Origin: an uncultured Bacilli bacterium
GTDB lineage: Bacteria > Bacillota_I > Bacilli_A > RF39 > UBA660
Assembly: GCA_947624635.1 (NCBI GenBank)
Contig: CANQLF010000042.1
Span: forward strand, 1 to 5,796
DNA: 5,796 bases
Direction: 5' to 3'
Shown here: positions 1 through 4,714 of the stretch, one piece after another
Numbering within the stretch: the first letter of the stretch is position 1
Layout of the letters: every line of letters starts with the position of its first letter
Notes under the pieces: model-generated
Databases searched by the model: none
Told to the model about the DNA's origin: nothing
Seen by the model: only the letters and a program-made list of their open reading frames with translations
Translations under genes and position numbers: made by a program

Positions 1-1
1 T

Positions 2-808
2 AATATTAGCATCATAATATTTTACATAAAATTCTAATTGTCCTAGAGCTCTTATATCTAATTTGTTTATTTTTAACTCTATTAATACAAAACAATTTAA
101 TTCATAATTAAAAAATACCAAGTCTATAAATCTATAGCTATCACCTACTTTTATTTTTTTCTCACTTCCAACAAAACTAAATCCTACTCCTAATTCAAGT
201 AATACTTTTTCTATGTTTTCTAAAATATACTTTTTTAATGCTTTCTCACTTAATTTATCTATTTTTTTATTACCCATACTTATTAATATTGGATCTTTTA
301 TCATATCTAGTATACTTACTTCTTTATCATAATTTTCATTAGTATATTTTAATTTAATATTTTCTTTATCACCTATTAATCTTTCATAAGAATTATTTTT
401 TATTTCTTTTCTTAAATCTCTTACACCTAAATTATTATCTATAGCCAGATTAATATAATAGTTTCTTTTTGATTCGTTTTTTATTGGAAGAATGCATTTA
501 TAATGTGTCCAACTCAATTTGTGCCCCAGTGGGGCACATTTTCGAAAACATAAATAAAAATCTCTCATTCTTCTTAAATTAGAGCCATCATATCCTTTGC
601 CATATTCTTCTGTTAGCTTTTTAGAATATTCTTTAATAAGACCATCACCATATTTAGCCCTTGCTTCTCCACCTTGTGCTTCAACTATTTCTTTACCTAC
701 ATTAAAATAAGTCATTAGTGTATGTGCATTAGAACTTATTTCATTTTTTTTAGTTTCTACTATATTATTTTCTATTAATAGTTTAATATTATTATAATGA
801 TTATCCAT
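2..808 (-). CDS. YhcG/DUF1016-family PDDEXK nuclease, 3' end cut by window edge
   Basis: This is an open frame of 269 codons that starts at ATG 806-808 and runs off the left edge without a stop. An AGAGGTGAT ribosome binding site lies just upstream and fixes the start. Residues 1 to about 140 match the DUF1016 N-terminal domain: the NVGKEIVEAQ stretch, YGDGLIKEYSKKL, NLRRMRDFY at 78-85, and LSWTHY at 98-103 where the family usually has LSWSHY. The C-terminal part is the PDDEXK nuclease fold: FIDLVFF with D229, IELK with E244 and K246, and GQ with Q257 followed by FYVKYYD. These acidic and lysine residues are the expected metal-binding and catalytic positions. Family members are usually around 350 residues, so the last part is missing only because the window ends. 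The family is often found beside restriction-modification or other mobile genes; the biological target is not established. Two hairpins separate the gene from nfo, so it is probably transcribed alone. The palindrome at 520-538 lies inside the frame. Confidence 0.9.
   Translation of the reverse strand, partial: MDNHYNNIKLLIENNIVETKKNEISSNAHTLMTYFNVGKEIVEAQGGEARAKYGDGLIKEYSKKLTEEYGKGYDGSNLRRMRDFYLCFRKCAPLGHKLSWTHYKCILPIKNESKRNYYINLAIDNNLGVRDLRKEIKNNSYERLIGDKENIKLKYTNENYDKEVSILDMIKDPILISMGNKKIDKLSEKALKKYILENIEKVLLELGVGFSFVGSEKKIKVGDSYRFIDLVFFNYELNCFVLIELKINKLDIRALGQLEFYVKYYDANI
520..538. repeat. GC-rich perfect inverted repeat inside the YhcG-like gene
   Basis: The arms TGTGCCCCA and TGGGGCACA are perfect 9-base complements separated by one base. 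Thirteen of the 19 bases are G or C, in a gene that is otherwise strongly A+T-rich. In the reading frame it lies at residues 90-97 and encodes the CAPLGH segment just before LSWTHY. It does not break the frame. It could be a small inserted palindrome, a protein-binding site, or chance. Confidence 0.7.
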
Positions 809-893
809 AACTAATCACCTCTAAAGCACATATTACTACTTATAAAATTATGGAGCAAATCACAAATTTTAAAAAATTAATCTAAAAACATAC

Positions 894-934
894 TTAAAAA
901 CACAAAATCTATTTATACAATTTTGTGTTTTTAA
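894..934. terminator. Bidirectional A/T-rich hairpin between nfo and the YhcG-like gene
   Basis: Arms 894-908 and 920-934 are perfect 15-base complements (TTAAAAACACAAAAT and its partner) around an 11-base loop. Each strand has a run of five T at the 3' side of the stem, so it could end transcription in either direction. It lies about 40 bases beyond the nfo terminator and about 85 bases upstream of the YhcG-like start. It could serve as a second barrier, or instead as a regulatory dyad upstream of that gene. The stem has few G-C pairs. Confidence 0.55.
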
Positions 935-974
935 CTTAATATATTTTTCTAATTTATAAAATTAGTAGTTTTTT

Positions 975-1003
975 AAAAAGGTGGCTCACTGTGCCACCTT
1001 TTT
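975..1003 (-). terminator. Intrinsic terminator of nfo
   Basis: The stem AAAAAGGTGGC (975-985) pairs perfectly with GCCACCTTTTT (993-1003) around a 7-base loop. Read on the minus strand, the hairpin begins inside the nfo stop codon (1002-1004) and ends in a run of T that continues past the stem. This is a textbook rho-independent terminator directly after nfo. Confidence 0.9.
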
Positions 1004-1928
1004 ACTTTATGATATCTTTATAGTAATTTCTTATATCAGAAATTAAATTACTATTATTAATCTTATTTCTAATCATTTCTATTTCAAACTTATATGGAGG
1101 ATATATTTTATCCTTTGAATTATCATCTATACTTACATAAGGAGTTTCTAATATCTTAGGTATATTAGATAATCTTTCGTTATATATAATATTAATTAAC
1201 GAATCAAATCCAATTGTACCAAGTCCTATATTTTCATGTCTATCCTTTCCTGCACCACATACATTCTTACTATCGTTGATGTGAATACAATAAATTTTAT
1301 CAAGTCCTACTTTATTATCTATTTCATCTAATATTTTATCAAAATTATTTACGTCATAACCAGAATCATTTAAATGACATGTATCAAGACATATACCAAT
1401 ACATTCTTTATTATCTACTCCATCAATTATTTTCCTTACTTCATCTAAATTCCTTCCACATTCACTACCTTTTCCAGCCATTGTTTCTATTAATATTTTT
1501 ACATTAGTTTTCCTATTTAAAACTATATTTAAAGCATCAATTATATTTTGAATACCTACTTCACTACCTAAACCTACATGACTACCTGGATGAAGAACTA
1601 GCTTGTCTACTCCTAACTTTTCACATCTAGATATTTCTTGTTTTAAAAAGTTAATAGCAAAATTCCATTTTTCATCATCACTATTATTTGCAAGATTAAT
1701 TATATATGGAGCATGCACTACAACGTTTTTATAATCTATATTATTTTCTTCCATAAGTTTGATAGCTTCTTTAGTTTTATTATCATCTATTTCCATTCTA
1801 TTAGTATTTTGAGGTGCACCTGTATAAAACATAAATGTATTAGCACCATATGATAAAGTCTCTTCTACACAACCTAATAATTGTTTGTCTTTTGTAAAAG
1901 AAACATGAGAGCCTATTATTAAATCCAT
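1002..1928 (-). CDS. nfo: Endonuclease IV (AP endonuclease)
   Basis: The 308-residue protein is a complete endonuclease IV, a zinc-dependent TIM-barrel enzyme that cuts DNA 5' to abasic sites in base excision repair in the cytoplasm. The family blocks appear in order: GSHVSF near the N-terminus, VVVHAPY, LVLHPGSHVG, ILIETMAGKGSECG, GICLDTCH, CIHINDSKN, DRHENIGLG and ILETPY. All nine trinuclear-metal ligand positions are present: H72, H113, E148, D182, H185, H216, D229, H231 and E261. Known homologues have about 280-300 residues, so this one carries a slightly long, K/N-rich C-terminal tail. The start ATG at 1926-1928 gives the expected N-terminus right before GSHVS. The upstream ribosome binding site is weak (GAAAGAAAG). 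The gene has its own promoter and terminator, so it appears to be a one-gene transcription unit. It is probably unrelated in function to the pilins upstream. Confidence 0.97.
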   Translation of the reverse strand: MDLIIGSHVSFTKDKQLLGCVEETLSYGANTFMFYTGAPQNTNRMEIDDNKTKEAIKLMEENNIDYKNVVVHAPYIINLANNSDDEKWNFAINFLKQEISRCEKLGVDKLVLHPGSHVGLGSEVGIQNIIDALNIVLNRKTNVKILIETMAGKGSECGRNLDEVRKIIDGVDNKECIGICLDTCHLNDSGYDVNNFDKILDEIDNKVGLDKIYCIHINDSKNVCGAGKDRHENIGLGTIGFDSLINIIYNERLSNIPKILETPYVSIDDNSKDKIYPPYKFEIEMIRNKINNSNLISDIRNYYKDIIK

Positions 1929-1955
1929 ATTATCAACTACTTTCTTTCATAGATA

Positions 1956-1964
1956 ATTATATCA
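1956..1964 (-). promoter_or_regulatory. Extended -10 promoter of nfo
   Basis: On the minus strand, TGATATAAT reads as a TGn motif followed by a perfect TATAAT, 27 bases before the nfo ATG. The upstream -35 region is only a T-rich stretch (TTGTTT at 15 bases spacing), which an extended -10 can tolerate. It lies between the pilin terminator and nfo, so nfo can be expressed independently of the pilins. Confidence 0.65.
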
Positions 1965-1980
1965 TGAAAAAAATTTAAAC

Positions 1981-2008
1981 AAAAGAAAAAAGCTAAATCA
2001 ATAGCTTT
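1981..2008 (-). terminator. Terminator at the end of the pilin cassette
   Basis: The stem AAAGCTA (1989-1995) pairs with TAGCTTT (2002-2008) around a 6-base loop. On the minus strand it is followed by TTTTTC and TTTT (1981-1990). It begins 26 bases after the pilin A stop codon and would end transcripts coming from pilins B and A. The stem is short, so it may leak into nfo. Confidence 0.7.
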
Positions 2009-2033
2009 AAAATTAAATATTTATAGTATATTA

Positions 2034-2513
2034 TTATTTTGATTTATCACCTTTTAAACCAGCAAATTCTCCACCAGTTGCACCCTCAAGATGAACAGTT
2101 ACTTTACCATTCGCATCCCATTGAACTGTGCATTTAGCATTATCATATTGATCCTCTTGCATTCCTAATTTTCCAAAATCATCTGCAATATTGATAGCCT
2201 TAGCAGTGCCAGTTGCACAAGAATCACCAGATTTTCCACTATCGCATAATTTACCTTCTTTGCTAAATTTTACGCCATTAGTTGTATCAGTTAAAACAGA
2301 ACTTTCAGCCCTACCCAATGAAGCTAACGATAACTGTTCTCTATAATAATTAACAACTGTATTTAAACTTGCATCAAATGAATCAGATTTTGCACTACCT
2401 AAAGTGTTAAGTATCATTGGTACTGTGATAACTAAGATTATTGCTAAAACGACGATAACTGCTAGTAATTCAACTAATGTAAAACCCTTTCTATTTAATT
2501 TCTTATTTCCCAT
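2034..2513 (-). CDS. Type IV pilin-like protein A (prepilin with N-terminal methylation motif)
   Basis: The 159-residue prepilin has a 10-residue basic leader ending in RKG, then FTLVELL, the class III signal cut by prepilin peptidase between G10 and F11. The mature protein starts with F and has E at position 5, the residue needed for subunit assembly. Residues 11-37 form the hydrophobic helix that holds the subunit in the membrane and later packs the filament core. A soluble region follows, with a variable centre (residues 74-107) and a conserved C-terminal part with CTVQWDANG and ATGGEF. Cysteines lie at 90, 99 and 128. By hand alignment it is about 88% identical to pilin B. It has an AGGAG ribosome binding site but no copy of the promoter block, so it is probably cotranscribed with B. 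Whether it builds a pilus, a DNA-uptake pseudopilus or a secretion filament cannot be told from this window. Confidence 0.9.
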   Translation of the reverse strand: MGNKKLNRKGFTLVELLAVIVVLAIILVITVPMILNTLGSAKSDSFDASLNTVVNYYREQLSLASLGRAESSVLTDTTNGVKFSKEGKLCDSGKSGDSCATGTAKAINIADDFGKLGMQEDQYDNAKCTVQWDANGKVTVHLEGATGGEFAGLKGDKSK

Positions 2514-2553
2514 TATTTTTTCTCCTACTTTCTATTATATTAACTAAATATGA

Positions 2554-3024
2554 TTATTTTGATTTATCATCTTTTAAACCAGCAAATTCTCCACCAGTTG
2601 CACCCTCAAGATGAACAGTTACTTTACCATTTGCATCCCATTGAACTGTGCATTTAGCTTTATCATATTGATCTTCTTGCATTCCTAATTTTCCAAAATC
2701 ATCTGCAATGTTTGTTGTTCCTGCTGTACCAGTTTCACAAGTTTCACCAGATGTTCCACTAGCACATAATTCGCCTTTTTTATTAAATTTAACAGTGCTA
2801 GTTACAACAGAACTTTCAGCCCTACCCAATGAAGCTAACGATAACTGTTCTCTATAATAATTAACAACCGTATTTAAACTTGCATCAAATGAATCAGACT
2901 TTGCACTTCCCATGGTATTTAAAATCATTGGTACTGTAATAACTAATATTATTGCTAAAACAACGATAACTGCTAGTAATTCAACTAATGTGAATCCCTT
3001 TTTATTTAATTTTTTATTTCTCAT
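2554..3024 (-). CDS. Type IV pilin-like protein B, near-duplicate of A
   Basis: The 156-residue prepilin has the leader MRNKKLNKKG, cleavage before F11, E at mature position 5 and the same hydrophobic helix as pilin A. It matches A almost exactly in residues 1-73 and again after residue 105. Between them, residues 74-104 carry most of the substitutions and a 3-residue deletion relative to A. Cysteines lie at 87, 96 and 125, in register with A. An AGGAGG ribosome binding site with 7 bases spacing fixes the start, and a promoter lies at 3056-3085. The gap to A is only 40 bases with no hairpin that I can see, so B and A probably form one transcript. The prepilin peptidase and assembly ATPase must be encoded elsewhere. 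The exact filament type is unknown. Confidence 0.9.
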   Translation of the reverse strand: MRNKKLNKKGFTLVELLAVIVVLAIILVITVPMILNTMGSAKSDSFDASLNTVVNYYREQLSLASLGRAESSVVTSTVKFNKKGELCASGTSGETCETGTAGTTNIADDFGKLGMQEDQYDKAKCTVQWDANGKVTVHLEGATGGEFAGLKDDKSK

Positions 3025-3055
3025 AATTTTTCCTCCTACTATCTGTTACGATATA

Positions 3056-3085
3056 AGCATAGCATATTTAATTTAAATTAATCAA
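3056..3085 (-). promoter_or_regulatory. Promoter of pilin B
   Basis: On the minus strand, TTGATT (3080-3085) and TATGCT (3056-3061) are 18 bases apart, with TGC directly before the -10 giving an extended -10. A near-identical block precedes pilin C with the same spacing, so two diverged copies preserve the same elements. The -10 matches the consensus at only 4 of 6 bases. An alternative -10, TATATC at 3050-3055, is possible. Confidence 0.55.
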
Positions 3086-3130
3086 TCGTTTTTTTAAAAT
3101 TATTTTAATTTTTAACAAAATTATGTAAAT

Positions 3131-3152
3131 TTAACAATAAATTTATTGATAA
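3131..3152. repeat. A/T-rich palindrome between pilin C and pilin B
   Basis: CAATAAATTTATTG (3135-3148) is a perfect 14-base palindrome. Three further pairs (3131-3133 with 3150-3152) follow after one mismatch. It lies 46 bases upstream of the pilin B -35 element. It could be an operator or a weak terminator for pilin C, but such palindromes also arise by chance in DNA this rich in A and T. Confidence 0.35.
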
Positions 3153-3178
3153 TTTTTAAAAAAATATTCATTATTCAT

Positions 3179-3235
3179 TTATTTCATATTGATATTGCGT
3201 ATAATGTCAAACCAATCAAATTGCTCATACAATAA
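3179..3235 (-). pseudogene. Relic of a pilin C-terminal tail
   Basis: Read on the minus strand this encodes LLYEQFDWFDIIRNINMK and then a TAA stop, with an in-frame TAG directly upstream (3236-3238). The segment EQFDWFDIIRNI resembles GQFEGLGIIRNI at the end of pilin C. By hand count 25 of 35 bases match between 3192-3226 and 3261-3295. Several differences are synonymous or third-position (CGT/CGC, ATA/ATC, GAG/GAT), as expected if the relic was once coding. The two copies are 69 bases apart and in the same frame. It looks like the remaining end of a deleted pilin gene, or a decayed in-frame tail duplication. It has no start of its own. Confidence 0.6.
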
Positions 3236-3295
3236 CTAGAACTATTCAAACTCTTCTTCTATATTACGTATAATACCAAGTCCCTCAAATTGTCC
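3192..3295. repeat. Degenerate direct repeat of the pilin C tail, 69-base offset
   Basis: Copies at 3261-3295 (inside pilin C) and 3192-3226 (after its stop) match at 25 of 35 bases by hand count, including the CAATTTGA and ATTATACG blocks. The offset is 69 bases, or exactly 23 codons, so both are read in the same frame, separated by two TAG codons (3242-3244 and 3236-3238). Confidence 0.6.
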
Positions 3296-3703
3296 ACCAG
3301 TTGCAGGAACTAATTCAACTCTTACATTGCCATCTGTGTCCCAAGAAACTGTACAGCCCAGATTTTCTATTTTATAATCTGTTTCAGATAATCCTATTTT
3401 TTGGGCATCAACTTTTGGAATTTGTGTTTCTGGTAAAAGTTTCAATTTTCTAGTTTCACTATCATATTCATAATTATCATTAACAACTTTACTTTCTGAT
3501 TTACCTAATGCTGCTAATGATAATTGTTCTCTATAATACTTAACAACTGTTTTTAAACTAGCTTCAAAAGCCTGTTGTTTTGAATTACTAATTGTATTTA
3601 ATATCATTGGTACAGATATAACTAAAATAATAGCTAAAACAACAATGACTGCTAGCAATTCAACTAATGTGAACCCCTTTCTATTTAATTTTTCATTTCT
3701 CAT
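3242..3703 (-). CDS. Type IV pilin-like protein C, diverged paralogue
   Basis: The 153-residue prepilin has the leader MRNEKLNRKG, cleavage before F11, E at mature position 5, and a hydrophobic helix nearly identical to those of A and B. The helix continuation YYREQLSLAALGKSES is also shared. The central part (about 73-110) is unrelated in sequence to A and B. The C-terminal part keeps CTVSWDTDG and ATGGQFEGL, then adds an acidic tail ending EEEFE. Only one cysteine remains (C117), so the C90/C99 pair of A has no counterpart. The ribosome binding site is a short AGGA. A promoter at 3731-3760 lies directly after rsmD. It could be a minor or tip subunit alongside A and B, but that is inference; it is not a full-length match to a pilin I can name. 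Confidence 0.88.
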   Translation of the reverse strand: MRNEKLNRKGFTLVELLAVIVVLAIILVISVPMILNTISNSKQQAFEASLKTVVKYYREQLSLAALGKSESKVVNDNYEYDSETRKLKLLPETQIPKVDAQKIGLSETDYKIENLGCTVSWDTDGNVRVELVPATGGQFEGLGIIRNIEEEFE

Positions 3704-3730
3704 ATTTTTCCTACTTTCTATTATACTATA

Positions 3731-3760
3731 AGCATATCATATATAATTTAAATTAATCAA
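3731..3760 (-). promoter_or_regulatory. Promoter of pilin C, sister copy of the pilin B promoter
   Basis: On the minus strand, TTGATT (3755-3760) and TATGCT (3731-3736) are 18 bases apart, with TGA giving an extended -10. The block TTGATTAATTTAAATTA is identical to the one before pilin B. The -35 lies 18 bases past the end of rsmD, so pilin C has an independent start site rather than depending on rsmD. A second possible -10, TATAAT, lies slightly downstream at 3720-3725. Confidence 0.55.
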
Positions 3761-3777
3761 TTGCTTTTAGAAAAAAT

Positions 3778-4326
3778 TTATCTTTTTTTGTAAAAATAGA
3801 CATAAGTTGAGCCATATTTTTTATCTTTATATTTTATGATATTATTAAATTCCTCTTTTAAATATTTATTATCTACTTCGCATATAATTATTCCATTATC
3901 ATTTAATAAATTATTATTACCAATATATTCTATTATATTATTAATAATATGCATATTATATGGAGGGTCTATAAATATAATATCAAATTTAATATTATTA
4001 TTTTTAAAATAATTTAAAGCTTCATTATAATCATTCGTAATTATTATAGATTTATCTTTAATGTTAAAAGTATTAATATTATCATTCAATACATTAATTG
4101 CACCTTTACTTTTATCTACAAAATAACAAGTATTCGCTCCATTACTTATAGCTTCTATACCCATTGAACCACTACCTGCAAATAGATCTAAAAAAATAGA
4201 ATCAGCAACATCACTTTGTATTGTAGAAAAAATACTCTCTTTAACTCTATCCATAGTAGGTCTTGTACCATCTATAGTATAACCTTTAATTACCCTACCT
4301 TTTAAATTTCCACTAATAACACGCAT
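3778..4326 (-). CDS. rsmD: 16S rRNA (guanine(966)-N(2))-methyltransferase RsmD
   Basis: RsmD (YlbH in Bacillus) transfers a methyl group from S-adenosylmethionine to N2 of G966 in 16S rRNA of the small ribosomal subunit. From the start at 4324-4326 the protein has 182 residues, the usual family length, and begins MRVISGNLKGR as the family does. TRPT at 21-24 and DRVKESIF follow. The SAM-binding motif DLFAGSGSMGIEA is at 47-59, the acidic motif II residue is D71, and the catalytic DPPY motif is at 120-123. An upstream in-frame ATG (4369-4371) would add 15 hydrophobic residues. I rejected it because it lies inside the terminator hairpin and upstream of the likely promoter, while GGTGAGG stands right before the chosen start. 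In Bacillus coaD follows this gene, but here a pilin gene does. Confidence 0.95.
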   Translation of the reverse strand: MRVISGNLKGRVIKGYTIDGTRPTMDRVKESIFSTIQSDVADSIFLDLFAGSGSMGIEAISNGANTCYFVDKSKGAINVLNDNINTFNIKDKSIIITNDYNEALNYFKNNNIKFDIIFIDPPYNMHIINNIIEYIGNNNLLNDNGIIICEVDNKYLKEEFNNIIKYKDKKYGSTYVYFYKKR

Positions 4327-4343
4327 ATACCTCACCAACAATA

Positions 4344-4371
4344 ATTTTAGCATAAAAAAATAAGCAATCAA
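4344..4371 (-). promoter_or_regulatory. Promoter of rsmD, overlapping the preceding terminator
   Basis: On the minus strand, TTGATT (4366-4371) and TAAAAT (4344-4349) are 16 bases apart, with TGC before the -10 giving an extended -10. The -35 lies inside the terminator hairpin of the upstream gene. Transcription would start near 4337, about 11 bases before the rsmD ATG, leaving just room for the GGTGAGG ribosome binding site. Confidence 0.55.
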
Positions 4372-4384
4372 TACTTGTTGCTCA
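4354..4384 (-). terminator. Terminator after the 53-codon gene
   Basis: AGCAA (4363-4367) pairs with TTGCT (4378-4382), and CAA (4369-4371) pairs with TTG (4375-4377) across one bulged base and a 3-base loop. On the minus strand a run of seven T (4354-4360) follows after TA. The hairpin begins 3 bases after the stop codon of the small gene. Confidence 0.75.
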
Positions 4385-4386
4385 TT

Positions 4387-4548
4387 TTATCCTTTTTTTG
4401 CTAATTTTACTATTGCTTTCTTTTTGCCATCCAAAACTTCTTTTGACCATTTTATTGGTATTATTTCATCATAGGGATTACTACTTGACTCAGCCTTTGG
4501 TCTATTTTTAGTAAAAAAGTCTTTAGGCAATCTACTAGTATATTCCAT
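4387..4548 (-). CDS. Small basic protein of unknown function (53 residues)
   Basis: A 53-codon frame runs from ATG 4546-4548 to TAA 4387-4389. I do not recognise the protein. It has a very good ribosome binding site, AAGGTGGTG, a candidate promoter at 4633-4660 and a terminator directly after the stop, so it looks like a real one-gene unit. The protein is basic (13 K/R against 7 D/E by hand count), with an N-terminal MEYTSRLPKDFF part, a Ser-rich middle (residues 21-23), NPYDEIIPIKWSKEVLDG at 24-41 and a lysine-rich C-terminus. It has no signal peptide, membrane segment or cysteine. It lies between ylbE and rsmD, where Bacillus carries ylbF and ylbG, but does not look like either. A sporulation or ribosome-related role is only a guess from position. 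Confidence 0.7.
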   Translation of the reverse strand: MEYTSRLPKDFFTKNRPKAESSSNPYDEIIPIKWSKEVLDGKKKAIVKLAKKG

Positions 4549-4632
4549 AAAATAACACCACCTTTCATACTAAAGCATCATCAATTTTAATGTATAACAA
4601 ATAAATGCAAATAACGATAACATCCGTAAAAT

Positions 4633-4660
4633 ATGATACTATTTTTTTAAATAGTGTCAA
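4633..4660 (-). promoter_or_regulatory. Promoter of the 53-codon gene, with dyad in the spacer
   Basis: On the minus strand a perfect -35 TTGACA (4655-4660) is 16 bases from TATCAT (4633-4638). The spacer is filled by an inverted repeat: ACTATTT (4638-4644) pairs with AAATAGT (4649-4655) around TTTT, and GA/TC pairs extend it to 4635-4658 with one mismatch. Such a dyad between -35 and -10 is a typical operator position. It leaves a leader of about 78 bases. A second candidate -10, TATACA with a TGT before it, lies closer to the gene. Confidence 0.5.
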
Positions 4661-4714
4661 GAAAGTTTATAAAGCAAAACTTACTTGTAATAGATTTAAT
4701 ATTTCTATAAAAAT

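Larger units (their letters stand above)
2031..3040. repeat. Tandem gene duplication: pilin A and pilin B
   Basis: The two pilin genes and their ribosome-binding regions are near-copies in direct orientation, about 515 bases apart. The similarity includes a few bases after each stop codon (ATTATTTTGATTTATCA in both) and the CTCCTACT segment before each start. Long stretches are identical at DNA level, for example across codons 50-70, which suggests recent duplication or ongoing gene conversion. The match breaks down in the central segments 2193-2294 (A) and 2713-2805 (B). Confidence 0.85.

Noticed and set aside
830..865. Possible promoters of the YhcG-like gene (TTGTGA/TATAAG at 15 bases spacing, or TTGCTC/TAATAT at 17)
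   Set aside because: Each has a poor -35 or poor spacing, and such matches are common in A+T-rich DNA. One may be real, but I cannot choose.
2034..3703. CRISPR or phase-variable simple repeats in the pilin region
   Set aside because: The repeated DNA is whole-gene duplication. I saw no regularly spaced short repeats and no long homopolymer tract in the pilin coding frames.
2034..3703. Naming the pilins comGC or another competence gene
   Set aside because: They share the N-terminal prepilin motif, but they are longer than typical ComGC, occur as three paralogues, and have no comG ATPase or platform gene beside them.
3771..3789. A-run and T-run pair after rsmD as a terminator
   Set aside because: The stem would be six A-T pairs with no G-C, too weak to call. 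Readthrough from rsmD into pilin C stays possible.
4327..4371. Longer rsmD start adding 15 hydrophobic residues
   Set aside because: The extension lies in the terminator hairpin and likely promoter, has no ribosome binding site of its own, and RsmD proteins begin at MRVISG.
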